From assembly GCF_004342485.1 (NCBI RefSeq), contig NZ_SMBU01000007.1, positions 1-64,000 of the forward strand: a DNA stretch of 64,000 nucleotides. The letters run 5' to 3'. Position 1 is the first letter of the stretch. Every line of letters starts with the position of its first letter. Below, piece after piece: positions 45,126-54,708 of this stretch. The notes beneath the pieces are model-generated. The model saw only the letters and a program-made list of their open reading frames with translations, was not told the origin of the DNA and made no database searches. The translations under genes and the position numbers were made by a program. The DNA is from Roseateles saccharophilus (GTDB taxonomy: Bacteria > Pseudomonadota > Gammaproteobacteria > Burkholderiales > Burkholderiaceae_C).

Positions 45126-46160
45126 ATGATGCCCAAGACCGCCAAGTTCCGCCTGCCCGGCCTGCTGGCCCTCGCGCTTTTGCCGCTGGCCGCCGCCGCG
45201 GCCGATTTCCAGGTGCTGCAGCGCTACACCCTCGGCGGCGAAGGCGGCTGGGACTACCTCAGCTATGACGCGCCCTCGCACCGCCTCTTCATCGCCCGCG
45301 GCCAGCATGTGCAGGTGGTGGACCCGCGCACCGGCGGCGTCGTCGGCGACATCCCCGACACGCCCGGCGTGCATGGCATCGCGCTGGCGCCGGAGCTGGA
45401 CAAGGGCTTCACCAGCAATGGCCGCGACAACTCGGTCAGTGTCTTCACCGCCAGCAGCCTGAAGACGACGGCGAAGATCGCCACGCCCAAGGGCGAGAAC
45501 CCGGACTTCATCGCCTACGACGAGGGGACGAAGCAGGTGCTCGCCTTCAACGGCCGCAGCCACGACGCCAGCGTCATCGACGCGGTGGGCGACAAGCTCG
45601 TCGCCACCATCGCGCTGGCCGGCAAGCCGGAGGCGGCCGTGGTCGACGGGCGCGGCCGGATGTTCATCGACATCGAGGACACGAACCAGCTCCAGGCCAT
45701 CGACCTGAAGACCCGCGCCGTCGTCGCGACCTGGCCGCTGCCCGGTTGCGACGAGCCCGCCGGCCTGGCGATGGACCGCGCGGCCCGCCGGCTCTTCGTC
45801 GGCTGCCACAACAAGGCGCTGCTGGTCGTCAACGCCGACACCGGCAAGACCGTCGCCCAGCTGCCCATCGGCGAGGGCGTGGACGCCAACGGCTTCGACG
45901 CGGAGCGCGGCCTCGTCTTCAGCTCGCAGGGCGACGGCACGCTGTCCGTCATCCAGGCCGCGGCGGCCGACCGCTACACGCCCCGGCAGACCGTCGCCAC
46001 GGCGCGTGGCGCCCGCACGATGGCGCTCGACGCGGCGCAGCACCGGGTCTACCTCGTCACCGCCGAGTTCGACGAGCAGCCCGCCGCGCCGGGCCAGACG
46101 CGCCCGCGCCGCACGATGAAGCCCGGCTCGTTCACGCTGCTGGTGGTGGGCGAGAAGTAG
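45126..46160 (+). CDS. exported YncE/YVTN-type beta-propeller protein
   Basis: A 344-residue protein with a signal peptide (PGLLALALLPLAAAAA). Repeated blades with the pattern of a (V/I)DxxTG(K/R)V turn are visible: VVDPRTGGVVGDIPDTPGVHGIAL, IDAVGDKLVATIALAGKPEAAVVD, IDLKTRAVVATWPLPGCDEPAGLAMD and VNADTGKTVAQLPIGEGVDANGFD. These are the YncE-like seven-bladed propellers, often with unknown ligand. The stop is 16 bases from the convergent hypothetical gene. Confidence 0.82.
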   Translation: MMPKTAKFRLPGLLALALLPLAAAAADFQVLQRYTLGGEGGWDYLSYDAPSHRLFIARGQHVQVVDPRTGGVVGDIPDTPGVHGIALAPELDKGFTSNGRDNSVSVFTASSLKTTAKIATPKGENPDFIAYDEGTKQVLAFNGRSHDASVIDAVGDKLVATIALAGKPEAAVVDGRGRMFIDIEDTNQLQAIDLKTRAVVATWPLPGCDEPAGLAMDRAARRLFVGCHNKALLVVNADTGKTVAQLPIGEGVDANGFDAERGLVFSSQGDGTLSVIQAAAADRYTPRQTVATARGARTMALDAAQHRVYLVTAEFDEQPAAPGQTRPRRTMKPGSFTLLVVGEK

Positions 46161-46176
46161 CCGCCCGGTCGTTGCC

Positions 46177-46725
46177 CTAAGGTGCCTTGTGCGCGGGGGC
46201 GCGGCGCATCGAGCGCAGCAGCGCGAGCGCCTGGCTGGTGGGCTCGTCCGCCTCGCCGTTGGCGAGGATGGTGAAGCTCACGCGCAGCTCGCCCTCGGCG
46301 ACGGCGCCCTGCGTGAGATGCCTGAAGCCGCCCGGCTCGGGCGTGCGGTCGGTGGCGGAGAAGTAGTAGCCGTGCCGGCCCGTCGCCGCCAGATCGCTGA
46401 GCTTGAGCTCGGCCTCGACGGCGCGCGGCCGGGCCCGGTCGGCCGCGCCCTGCACCAGGGCCCGGATGTCGTTGGCCGTCGGGGTCTGGGCTGGGGCGAC
46501 CGGCCAGATGGGCGTGACCAGGACCTGCAGCGCCGCGGCATCGGCGCCCGTGATCTCCACGGTGGGCGGCAGCTCCGGGCGCGGGCGGCGGATCTGCGCA
46601 TGCCAGCCCTCGGGCAGGTCCATGACCAGGTCGTCGCGACCCGGCAGGGGCACGCGCAGCTCGGCGGCCAGGGCCGGCAGGGCGAGGCTCAGCGCGAGCA
46701 GCGAGGCGGCGGCGGACTTGAACAT
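46177..46725 (-). CDS. exported hypothetical protein
   Basis: A 182-residue protein with a signal peptide (SAAASLLALSLALPALA). The mature part is beta-rich with a GWHAQIRRP...EITGADAAALQVLVTP segment and a HGYYFSATD stretch. I recognise no catalytic motif. It may be a small periplasmic stress protein. Its neighbours are a propeller protein (convergent) and a divergent small helical protein. Confidence 0.7.
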   Translation of the reverse strand: MFKSAAASLLALSLALPALAAELRVPLPGRDDLVMDLPEGWHAQIRRPRPELPPTVEITGADAAALQVLVTPIWPVAPAQTPTANDIRALVQGAADRARPRAVEAELKLSDLAATGRHGYYFSATDRTPEPGGFRHLTQGAVAEGELRVSFTILANGEADEPTSQALALLRSMRRAPAHKAP

Positions 46726-46867
46726 GGGTGGCTTGCCTTCTGGGTGTGAAAGCGGCCGATGTTGCCTGATGGCGCGCGGCTGCCGTGCAGCCTGTCACGG
46801 GCCGGCATCTTGAAACGCGGCGGTGCGGGGGCATCTGTGTGCCTGAAGACCTCGCACAGCCACCACC

Positions 46868-47191
46868 ATGTCCTCCGTCGTCCGGCTCACCGTTCCCACC
46901 GAACTGCTGCCCTTCGTCCGCCTCGCGCAACTGCTGCAGGCGCTCGACGGCCAGGGCGCGGCGGCCGACGCTCACCAGTACCGGCTGCTGGTGCAGAAGA
47001 TCGGTGCCGAGCTGCAGGCCCACCAGGGCCATGAGGCCCTGACGCTGCTGCTGGACCACTTCCCGGCCAGCGCCGAGATCTACGAGAACCTGCAATACGC
47101 CCACGCCGGGCTGTGCCGGGCGCCGCTGGAGGCGTCGCTCAGCTCGGAGCTGGCGGCGCGGGACTTGCTGAGCCGCGTGCGCAAAGCCTAG
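46868..47191 (+). CDS. small hypothetical helical protein
   Basis: A 107-residue soluble protein, mostly helical (PFVRLAQLLQALDGQGAAADAHQYRLLVQKIGAELQAHQGHEALTLLL is split by one loop). A TPR-like AEIYENLQYAHAGLCR follows. No recognised family. Its stop overlaps the convergent kinase gene by four bases. Confidence 0.6.
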   Translation: MSSVVRLTVPTELLPFVRLAQLLQALDGQGAAADAHQYRLLVQKIGAELQAHQGHEALTLLLDHFPASAEIYENLQYAHAGLCRAPLEASLSSELAARDLLSRVRKA

Positions 47192-49263
47192 GCGGTCCGC
47201 AGCCCGATCTCGAACACCACGCCATCGCCCACATTGCGCCCCGCGATGCTGCCCCCCATCTTGGCCAGATAGGTCTTGGCCACGAACAGGCCCTGCCCTC
47301 GCCTCACGCCGTCCTCGGGCTCGGCATCGCTGACGCCGTAGTCGAAGATGCGCGCGAGCTGGTCGTCGGCGATCTGCGGGCCCTGGTTGTGGATGTCGAC
47401 CGTTGCGAGCTCGCCCTCGATGCGCAGCGTCAGCGTGATCGGCGTGCCGGGCAGGCGGTAGCGGTCGGCATTGCCAAGCACATGCGTGATCGCATCCTCC
47501 AGCGGGTATTCGTCGGCCTGCACCCAGACGGGCTCACCGGCCGGCGCATAGGCCACGTCGGCGATGCCGGCATAGGCCGCGTTCTCGGCCACGCCGCGCA
47601 GGAAGGCATCCAGGTCCAGCCGGCCCACGGCCAGCGTCGCGGCGGCCAGGGCCTCGCTGGGCGAGGCCTGGCCGTAGAGCACCTTGACGGCCTGCTGCAT
47701 GCGTTGCACATAGCGCCGGCTCGGGTCGCCGTCGGCCGCGTGCAGCAGCATCAGCGACTGCAGCGGCGACATGATCTCGTGGCCCACCGCATGCCACTGG
47801 TCGTGCTCGCGCTCGGCGCGCAGCTGCTCGCGGCGCAGGCTGTCGCGCGCGTGCTGCAGCAGATCGGCGAGGCTGCCGGCCAGGATGCCGAGCTCGTCGC
47901 GCCCGCGCAGGTCGGCCACGTCCAGCGTGCCCAGCTCGAAGCGCTCGGGCGCCTGCAGCTGGTGGGACAGGGCGGCGGCGCGCTTCGTCAGCGTGGCCAC
48001 GCGGCGGATCAGGCCGAGCTCGATGATGAGCCAGGCCAGCGCTATTGATCCCAGCATCGCGCCCACCGGCCAGGCCAGGCGCGCGGCGCTGGCGCTCAGG
48101 GAGCGGTCCAGGCCGAGCAGGTCGCCGGTCAGCGTGACGTCGAAGCGGCCGGCCGGCGTCGTCACGGTGTCGGTGGCCTGCAGCCTGCGCGGCGTGGCCG
48201 GCGCGGGCAGGTGCTGGATCAGCGCGGTCAGCCAGGGCGAGGGCGGCGTAGAGGTCTCGTCGGCGCCCTGCAGCAGCGCGACGACGTTGGCGCCGCGCGT
48301 GATCCTCAGCGTCTCGCCCGGCGCCAGCGTGCCGGACAGCCGCGCCAGCGTCAGCGGCGGCTGGGCGCCGGGCGTGGCGCTGTCGAACAGGGTCGCGCCG
48401 CCGGGCCCGAGCAGCGCCAGGCGCAGGCCGGTGCGGGCCAGGTCCGCGGGCGGCCACTGCGGCCCGCCGGGGCGGAACAGCGCCTCGCGGAAGGCCTCGA
48501 CCGGCAGGCGCACGGAGATCGTCGTGCGGCGCACGCAGTCCGCCGCGCTGGTGGCAGCATTCAAGCAGGGTCCCTCGCGCCAGACCCAGCCGCGGAAGTC
48601 GCGCTGCGGGCGGGCCTTGCGCGGCAGCGTGGTGCTGTTGTCGGCCCCGTCGACGATGAAGCCGGGCAGCTGGCCGCGCTGCGCGTCCAGCGCCTCGACG
48701 GGTGCCAGCCAGTGCTGCTCGGCGCCATCGCGCCGCAGGGTGATGCGCAGGCGATGCAGGTCGGCCAGGTCCAGCGCGCCGTGCTCGCGCGGCACCAGCG
48801 GCGGCGCGTCCAGGCTGGCGACGAGGTAGGCGAAGCCGCCGGCATAGGCATTGCTGCCCACCGCCACGCACAGGCTGGCGCCGCCCGGGTATTGCAGCGC
48901 GCAGCCGGCCATGTCGACCGCGCGCTGGGCCTTGGTCGCGTCGTCGAAGTCGATGGCCGCGAAGGGCAGCACCAGCGGCGCAACCCAGCCGGCCTCCACC
49001 TGCGAGGGCTCCGGGTTCATCAGCGCCAGCTGGCCTGAAGGGTGGCGCAGCTGCGCGACGATCTCGGCCAGCGACTTCGCGAAGGTCTGCTCGTAGCGCT
49101 GCGCGTTGCGCTGGCGCTCCTCGTTCAACAGCGCCAGCGCCAGCGCCAGGGTGGCCAGCACCAGGGCGACGAAGACGAGGTGGAAGACGATGCGATTGCG
49201 AAAGGCCGCGACGCCGAGGCGCGGCATGTCGGGCAAGGGAAAGTCGACCCGGCCGAGCTTCAT
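47188..49263 (-). CDS. membrane sensor histidine kinase
   Basis: A 691-residue kinase. A transmembrane helix (about 26-47) precedes a large periplasmic sensor region (about 50-395), a second helix (about 397-415) and a HAMP-like stretch. The H-box reads HAVGHEIMSPLQSLMLLHA (about residue 493). The ATPase domain has the N-box EDAITHVLGNADRY, a D-box-like VDIHNQGPQIADD and a weakly conserved glycine box VRRGQGLFVAKTYLAKMGG. Several ATPase residues depart from consensus, but the general fold is clear. It overlaps the upstream response regulator (ATGA), its likely partner. Confidence 0.85.
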   Translation of the reverse strand: MKLGRVDFPLPDMPRLGVAAFRNRIVFHLVFVALVLATLALALALLNEERQRNAQRYEQTFAKSLAEIVAQLRHPSGQLALMNPEPSQVEAGWVAPLVLPFAAIDFDDATKAQRAVDMAGCALQYPGGASLCVAVGSNAYAGGFAYLVASLDAPPLVPREHGALDLADLHRLRITLRRDGAEQHWLAPVEALDAQRGQLPGFIVDGADNSTTLPRKARPQRDFRGWVWREGPCLNAATSAADCVRRTTISVRLPVEAFREALFRPGGPQWPPADLARTGLRLALLGPGGATLFDSATPGAQPPLTLARLSGTLAPGETLRITRGANVVALLQGADETSTPPSPWLTALIQHLPAPATPRRLQATDTVTTPAGRFDVTLTGDLLGLDRSLSASAARLAWPVGAMLGSIALAWLIIELGLIRRVATLTKRAAALSHQLQAPERFELGTLDVADLRGRDELGILAGSLADLLQHARDSLRREQLRAEREHDQWHAVGHEIMSPLQSLMLLHAADGDPSRRYVQRMQQAVKVLYGQASPSEALAAATLAVGRLDLDAFLRGVAENAAYAGIADVAYAPAGEPVWVQADEYPLEDAITHVLGNADRYRLPGTPITLTLRIEGELATVDIHNQGPQIADDQLARIFDYGVSDAEPEDGVRRGQGLFVAKTYLAKMGGSIAGRNVGDGVVFEIGLRTA

Positions 49264-49961
49264 CCGCCGGACCAGCGAAAGCCCCGCATCGGGATGTTCT
49301 CGATGCCGTCGAACGTCGGGTCCACGTCGCGGAAGGCATCGCGGATCGTGGCCACGTGCTTGCGCACGTTGTCGCGGTTGCGGCCGCTCTTGACGACGTC
49401 GAACAGTTCTTCATAGCTGACCACCTCGCCCGTGCGCTCGTGCAGCGTCGCGAGGATGCGCTGCGCGGTGAGCGGCAGGTTGATGCGCTGGCCACGCCAC
49501 ATCGGCGTGCGCTGTTTCAGCGGGTCGAGCTGCAGGCTGTCGTCCGCGGGCCTGGGGGCAGCCGTCTTGGCCGGCTCCTTCAGGCGCGCGGTGCGCAGGA
49601 TGTCGAGGAAGGTCTCGACGAACTCGGCCTCGTCGAAGGTCGTCTTTTGCAGGTAGTCCCAGGCGTCCAGCGCCTTCATGATGCTGCGGTAGATGGCCGC
49701 CGGCATGGCCGACACGACCAGCACCGGCGTGCCCAGGCCCTGTTTGTTGATCTCGTTGATCAGCGCCACGCCCGCATTGCGCTCGCGGCCCAGCTCGATG
49801 TCCAGCACGACGAGGTCGTAGCGCTCGCGCCGCAGCGCAGCCTCCGCCGAGTCGCGGTCGAAATGCTGGTCGACGACCAGCTCGGGGCGGGCGGCGCGAA
49901 TCCAGCCGGCGAGCTGGGCGCTGGTGGTGGGGTCGTCTTCGATGACGGCGATGCGGGGCAT
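49260..49961 (-). CDS. OmpR/PhoB-type response regulator
   Basis: A 233-residue regulator. The receiver has VIEDDPTTS, the phospho-Asp in LVVLDIELGR, Ser in VLVVSAM and Lys in YLQKTTFD. After a linker, the winged-helix effector is LPLTAQRILATLHERTGEVVSYEELFDVVKSGRNRDNVRKHVATIRDAF, ended by NIPMRGFRW, the wing hairpin. The receiver has a longer alpha-3/beta-4 loop (RERNAGVALINEINKQ). It sits first in an operon with the kinase and is divergent from the SPFH gene, a possible target. Confidence 0.88.
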   Translation of the reverse strand: MPRIAVIEDDPTTSAQLAGWIRAARPELVVDQHFDRDSAEAALRRERYDLVVLDIELGRERNAGVALINEINKQGLGTPVLVVSAMPAAIYRSIMKALDAWDYLQKTTFDEAEFVETFLDILRTARLKEPAKTAAPRPADDSLQLDPLKQRTPMWRGQRINLPLTAQRILATLHERTGEVVSYEELFDVVKSGRNRDNVRKHVATIRDAFRDVDPTFDGIENIPMRGFRWSGG

Positions 49962-50080
49962 GAGGGGATTATCTGGAGCGGGGGCGCAGTGGCGGTGGAA
50001 GGAATCTTCCGCCCCGACGGAAGACTCCCACCCCGCCTCCCCCTCGTCCCTTCCCGCATGACTGGGAACCATGGCTGCCA

Positions 50081-50108
50081 TGCATCGCCAACAACAAGAA
50101 GCGATGCA
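50081..50108 (+). promoter_or_regulatory. leader hairpin upstream of the SPFH gene
   Basis: TGCATCGC (50081-50088) and GCGATGCA (50101-50108) form a perfect eight-base stem around a 12-base A/C-rich loop. It ends seven bases before AAGGAG (50115-50120), the ribosome-binding site of the gene at 50127. A second hairpin, TCTTCCG/CGGAAGA (50005-50024), lies further upstream. They may modulate translation or mRNA stability. Confidence 0.5.
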
Positions 50109-50126
50109 GCCACCAAGGAGCCCACC

Positions 50127-51374
50127 ATGCTGCAACGCCTCAAGACCCTCGCTGCCTCGATCCGCAATGCCTTCGGCCGTGGCGCCAGCCGCGGGCTCGA
50201 CGCTGCGCCCGGCGCCGCGCGCTCGCTGCGCCGCGCCCTGCCCCCGCTGCTGATCCTGACGGCCGTGACCGGCGCGGGCTATGCCGTCGTGACTCACCCG
50301 CCCATCCAGGCCGTGCCGCGCGGCCAGGCCGCGCTGCGTACCAACCAGTTCAGCGGCGGCACCAGCGAGTTCCGCGAGGGCAGCTTCGTCCGCATCCCCG
50401 GTCTGCACGAGGTGCGCCTGTTCCCGCTGCGCGACCAGAGCTTCCATCCCGCCTCGCTGGCCAAGGCCGGCGGCCCGGCGCCGCTGCAGTCCATCGAAGG
50501 TCTGTCGCTGGGCCTGGACATGAATGTGCGCTGGGCCGTCGACACCACACGCCTGGCCGAGCTGGCGCGCAAGCTGCCCGACGACATCGAGGCCGACGTC
50601 ATCACGCCGGCCGTGCAGGCCGTCGTCTACAAGCAGATCGCCAGGCACACGGTGCGCGAGATCTTCTCCAGCCAGCGCGCCGAGATCGCCGCGTCGCTGG
50701 AAGCCGAGCTGCGGGCGAAGCTGGCCGCCGATGGCATCGTGCTCAAGGGCGTGCAGATCGGCTCGGTGGACCTGCCGCCCGACTACCGCCGCGGCATGGA
50801 CAGCCTGCTGGCCGACAGCCTGGCCAGCGAGCGCATGCGCTACACGTTGGAGATCGCCGACAAGAAGGTCAAGGAGACCGAGCTGCAGGCCGCCGCCGAC
50901 AAGGTGCGCCGCGAGACCGCCGCCGAGGCCGCCGGCCGCGAGCAGATCATCGCCGCCAGGGCGCAGGAGGAGGCCATGAAGCATGTGCTGCCCTTCAAGC
51001 AGAAGCAGATCGAGCAGCGCGCGCTGGAAGCCCAGGCCGACAGCGCCGCGCGCATCCAGCAGGCCGAAGGCGCGGCCAAGGCGCGCCGCATCGAGATAGC
51101 CGCTGAATCCGAAGCACGCCAGAAGCTGGCCGATGCCGAGGCCTACCGGCTCGCGCAGGTGGGCAAGGCCAATGCCAGCCAGATGGCGACCGAAGGTGAG
51201 CTGCTGACCCGCCACCCGCTGCTGGTGCAGAAGGCCATGGCCGACAAGCTCTCGGACAAGGTGCAGGTCATCATCGCGCCGCCCGGCTCGGGCGGCTTCA
51301 TCGGCAGTGCACTGCTGGCCGGCACGACGGTGCCCAAGGCCGCGCAGCAGGCCAACGGCACGGAGCAGGAGTAA
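50127..51374 (+). CDS. SPFH/prohibitin-domain membrane protein
   Basis: A 415-residue protein. One helix (about 37-53) anchors it, then the SPFH domain (about 60-240) with VPRGQAALRTNQ and LSLGLDMNVRWAVD, then a long coiled coil (about 235-365) rich in Ala, Glu and Lys, and a Gly-rich end. The layout equals stomatin/HflK-type proteins that build ring scaffolds in the membrane. It is followed by an exported SH3-like protein six bases on, and is divergent from a two-component system. Confidence 0.85.
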   Translation: MLQRLKTLAASIRNAFGRGASRGLDAAPGAARSLRRALPPLLILTAVTGAGYAVVTHPPIQAVPRGQAALRTNQFSGGTSEFREGSFVRIPGLHEVRLFPLRDQSFHPASLAKAGGPAPLQSIEGLSLGLDMNVRWAVDTTRLAELARKLPDDIEADVITPAVQAVVYKQIARHTVREIFSSQRAEIAASLEAELRAKLAADGIVLKGVQIGSVDLPPDYRRGMDSLLADSLASERMRYTLEIADKKVKETELQAAADKVRRETAAEAAGREQIIAARAQEEAMKHVLPFKQKQIEQRALEAQADSAARIQQAEGAAKARRIEIAAESEARQKLADAEAYRLAQVGKANASQMATEGELLTRHPLLVQKAMADKLSDKVQVIIAPPGSGGFIGSALLAGTTVPKAAQQANGTEQE

Positions 51375-51380
51375 GCCATC

Positions 51381-52850
51381 ATGCGTCGCATTGCGCTGAT
51401 CGTCCTGGCCGCCGCCGTTGCGGCCCTCGTCATCACGAAGGCGGATGCCGCACCGGCGGACTTCCCGCGCGCCGGCCTCGTCGTGCAGGACGCACCGCTG
51501 CGCGGCGCGCCGCGGGACACGGCCTCGCTGCAGGCCCAGATGGGCCGCGGCGAGGCGCTGGAGATCCGTGCCGAGCGCGGCGACCACTGGCAGGTCTGGG
51601 ACTACCGCCGCGAGCGCGGCGGCTGGCTGCGCAAGGGCCAGGTGCTGGTCATGCCGCGCGGCGACGGCGCGACGGCCGAGCTGCTGGCCCAGCTGCGCCT
51701 GGCCCGCCAGCAATGGGGCACCGAAGGCCTGGGCCTCGGCCTGGCCGCCGCCTATGTGCAGGCCGCCACGCCGGCCGAACTGGCCGGCCCCGGCGGGGCC
51801 GAGGCGCTGGACGCGATGGGCACCTTCGCCGAGCGCATTGCCGACCGCGCCGCTTTGCCGAATGCCAAGCCCGCCGAGGGCCAGCTGGCCGCGCAGATCG
51901 ACGTGGCCGCGCGCTATGGCCTGAAGTTCGAGCAGTTCGACGCCGAGGACGGTCGCGTGCAGGTCTGCTACGACGGCGAGGCCTTCCGCCGCGTGCTGGC
52001 CGTGGCCGCCACGCCAGAGCAGCGTGTGCGCGCAGCGCTCGCGCTGACCCGCCCCGACTGCCTGAACCCGCGCGCCACGCCGCGCGAGGCCGAGGCGCGC
52101 GACCAGTGGCGCCAGCAGGTGCTGGCCCAGGTCGACGCCGCCTCGCTGCCCCCGCACTGGAAGAACCGCCTGCAGATGCGCCGCGCAGCGGTCAGTGCAA
52201 GCCTGGCGTTCGCACAGCTGCGCCGCGGCGCGACCGGCGAGGCCGCGCCGGCCCTGGCCGAGTTCGCCGCCATCGTGCCGACCGAGCTGACCGAGGACGA
52301 CCAGGCCGCCTATGCCGACGCCGCGATGCGCGTGAACGCCGCGCGCTGGCTGGGCACGAGCCTGGCGGCGCGCGACCTCGGCGCCGTGCAGCTCGTGCTG
52401 CAACCGGGCGCCGACGGCGAGCGCTGCGTCGAGCTGAAGGAAGGCCCCAAGCTGGCCGCGCGCCGCTGCAGCTTCGGTCAGGTCGCGCTCGCGTCCGCGT
52501 CGCTGAACCGCGAAGGCCGCGCACTGGCCCTGGCGGTGCAGCCGCTGGACGGCTGGCGCGAGCTGTGGCTGTTCGTCAAGGATCGCGACGGCTGGCGCAT
52601 CGAGGTGATGCCGCCAGCGCCGGCCCAGCCGGGCCTGGGCGTGGCCGAGTTCGCCGGCTGGGTGCCGGGCGGCGCGCAGATGCTGCTGGCCCGCGAGTTC
52701 CGCGCCGAGGGCAGGTACCGCCGCAGCTTCGAGGTCGTGTCCCTCGCCACGCTGGCCACCGAGCGCCAGTCACCCGAGCCGGCCCTGCTCGGCGCCTTCC
52801 AGCGCTGGTCGGACCCCGCCTGGCGCGGCGGCTCGCCGATCCGCCGCTGA
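51381..52850 (+). CDS. exported SH3-like hypothetical protein
   Basis: A 489-residue protein with a signal peptide (RRIALIVLAAAVAALVITKADA). The region 30-95 reads like a bacterial SH3 fold: LVVQDAPLRGAPRDTASLQAQMGRGEALEIRAERGDHWQVWDYRRERGGWLRKGQV, with the WQVWDY and GWLRKGQV strands. The rest is helical and of no recognised family. It starts six bases after the SPFH gene and may act with it in the envelope. Confidence 0.7.
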   Translation: MRRIALIVLAAAVAALVITKADAAPADFPRAGLVVQDAPLRGAPRDTASLQAQMGRGEALEIRAERGDHWQVWDYRRERGGWLRKGQVLVMPRGDGATAELLAQLRLARQQWGTEGLGLGLAAAYVQAATPAELAGPGGAEALDAMGTFAERIADRAALPNAKPAEGQLAAQIDVAARYGLKFEQFDAEDGRVQVCYDGEAFRRVLAVAATPEQRVRAALALTRPDCLNPRATPREAEARDQWRQQVLAQVDAASLPPHWKNRLQMRRAAVSASLAFAQLRRGATGEAAPALAEFAAIVPTELTEDDQAAYADAAMRVNAARWLGTSLAARDLGAVQLVLQPGADGERCVELKEGPKLAARRCSFGQVALASASLNREGRALALAVQPLDGWRELWLFVKDRDGWRIEVMPPAPAQPGLGVAEFAGWVPGGAQMLLAREFRAEGRYRRSFEVVSLATLATERQSPEPALLGAFQRWSDPAWRGGSPIRR

Positions 52851-52863
52851 GGTGAGCCTGGGA

Positions 52864-52883
52864 GCGGCCCGGCGCTCGGCCCG
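52864..52883. repeat. second copy of a 20-bp intergenic repeat end
   Basis: GCGGCCCGGCGCTCGGCCCG is identical to positions 4654-4673, the right edge of the palindromic element there. Here too it lies between two convergent genes (stops at 52850 and 52897). The left arm of the element is absent, so this is a partial copy. Confidence 0.65.
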
Positions 52884-52896
52884 CAAACTGAGGGGT

Positions 52897-54597
52897 TCAG
52901 GCCGCCAGTCGTAATGCATCCAGCAGCGGCAGCTCCAGCCGGACCGTCGTGCCCTGGCCCGGCTGGCTGTCGAGCTGGATGCTGCCGCCGAGCAGGCCGC
53001 TGACGAGGTTGTGCACGACGAACAGGCCCAGGCCGCTGCCGCCCTGGCCGAAGGTGGTCGTGAAGAAGGGCTCGAAGGCACGCTCGACGTCGGCGCGTGG
53101 CATGCCGGCACCGTTGTCGCGCACCTCGAGCACGAGGCGGTTCAGAGCTGCCGGCGCGCTGCCGACGCGGATCTGGCCGGCGCTGCCGTGGAAGGCGTGC
53201 AGGCAGGCGTTCTCGAGAAGCTGCTCCAGCACCTGGTGCAGCACCTCGGGGTAGCCGTCCAGCGCGAGGTCCTCGGGCAGGTCGCAGACGAACTGCACAT
53301 GGCGCACGCGCAAGCGCGTCTGCACGCGGGCCCAGGCCTGCAGCACCGCGTCGCGCAGCTGGAAGCGCATGCGCACCGCCCGGCCGCTGTCCTCGGTGAG
53401 CTGCTTGAAGCGGTTGATGAGGCGCAGCGCGCGGTCGACGTTCTGCTGCACGAGCTCTGCGGCGCCCGAGGTCTGGCCGAGCAGGTCGGTCAGCTCCTTG
53501 CGCTTGAGCGGCGCATTGCCGGCGAGCCTATCGGCCAGCACACGACCCCGGCTGCGCAACACGTCCGCGGCGAGCAGCGCGTTGCCCAGCGGCGTGTTCA
53601 TCTCGTGCGCGATGCCGGACAGCATCTGGCCCAGCGCCGCGAGCTTGCGGCTGTTGACGAGTTCGTCCTGCGCGGCCAGCAGCTCGGCGGTGCGCTTGTC
53701 CACCTGCTCCTCGAGCCACTGTGCGGCGCGCAGGCGCTCCTGTTCGCGACGGTCCTGGTCGATCGCGATGCCGGCCAGGTGGCTGGCGCTGCGCAGCGCG
53801 GCCAGCTCCTGCTCGCCGGGCGCGCGGCATTCGCGGTAGTACATCGCGAAACTGCCGATGACGCCCTGGCCGGCCGCGTGGATGGGTTCGGACCAGCAGG
53901 CCCGGAAGCCATACGGAGTGACCAGATGCTTGTAGGGTGCCCACAGTGGGTCGGTTTCGATGTCGGTGACGACGACGGTGCGGTCGTCGTGCATGGCCGT
54001 ACCGCAGCTGCCGGCGGCGGGGCCGACCTCGAAACCGTCCAGGGCCCGCATGTAGTCGCCGGGCATGCGCGGGCCGACGCCGGTGCGCACGTGCCGGCCG
54101 CCCAGGTCAAGCAGCAGTACGGAGCAGAACAGGCCGTCGAACTGGGCCTCGATGAGGGCCGTCAGCCGCGCCAGCACCGGCGCGAGGGGCTGGCCCGTGG
54201 CCACCATCTGCAGCAGCTCGTTCTCGGCGGCGCTCATCGCCTCGATGAACTTGAGCCGGCTCAGGTCGACGATGCAGACGGCCACCAGGGGCTCGCCGTC
54301 GTTCCCCATCCGCGTCAGGTGCAGCTCGTGCGGGCGGGCGACGCCGGCATGCGTCAGGAAGGTCCAGGCCAGGCTGCTCGAGCCGCCGCCCGCCATCTCG
54401 TCGAAGAGACGGGCCAGCGTCTGATGCGAGTCGCGGCCATCGGGCTGCAGCGGCGGGCACAGCGACGCGAAGCCGCGCCCGCGCAGCTCGCCGGGTTCGT
54501 GGCCGAGCACGCGGTTCAGGCCCGATGCTGCCGCAACGATGGGCAGGCCGGGCACGGCGCGCACGGACAACATCGCGACCTGGGGGCTGTCGTTCAT
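52897..54597 (-). CDS. PAS/GAF-domain sensor histidine kinase, soluble
   Basis: A 566-residue kinase without membrane helices. A PAS-like region (about 10-125) has VLGHEPGELRGRGFASL, followed by a GAF domain (about 145-290, GVGPRMPGDYMRALDG and GSCGTAMHDDRTVVVTDI, typical of the GAF_2 type) and a coiled coil. The H-box is LSGIAHEMNTPLGNALL (His about 333). The ATPase has LEQLLENACLHAF, VRDNGAGMP, FFTTTFGQGGSGLGLFVV. The start at ATG 54597 is chosen because the frame before it has no domain. No response regulator is adjacent. Confidence 0.85.
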   Translation of the reverse strand: MNDSPQVAMLSVRAVPGLPIVAAASGLNRVLGHEPGELRGRGFASLCPPLQPDGRDSHQTLARLFDEMAGGGSSSLAWTFLTHAGVARPHELHLTRMGNDGEPLVAVCIVDLSRLKFIEAMSAAENELLQMVATGQPLAPVLARLTALIEAQFDGLFCSVLLLDLGGRHVRTGVGPRMPGDYMRALDGFEVGPAAGSCGTAMHDDRTVVVTDIETDPLWAPYKHLVTPYGFRACWSEPIHAAGQGVIGSFAMYYRECRAPGEQELAALRSASHLAGIAIDQDRREQERLRAAQWLEEQVDKRTAELLAAQDELVNSRKLAALGQMLSGIAHEMNTPLGNALLAADVLRSRGRVLADRLAGNAPLKRKELTDLLGQTSGAAELVQQNVDRALRLINRFKQLTEDSGRAVRMRFQLRDAVLQAWARVQTRLRVRHVQFVCDLPEDLALDGYPEVLHQVLEQLLENACLHAFHGSAGQIRVGSAPAALNRLVLEVRDNGAGMPRADVERAFEPFFTTTFGQGGSGLGLFVVHNLVSGLLGGSIQLDSQPGQGTTVRLELPLLDALRLAA

Positions 54598-54708
54598 CCC
54601 TGACCTCTGCCGGCGCCTCGGCGGGCACCGATGGGCTGACTTTGCACCAGCCGGGTACAAGCAGTCCAGAATCGGCGTTATCACCTTGTCGCTGACTAGA
54701 TTCCCGCC

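Noticed and set aside
54687-54692. TGTCGC as an ECF promoter for the first YCII gene
   Set aside because: One base differs and a -10 would fall inside the coding region, after the ATG at 54709.
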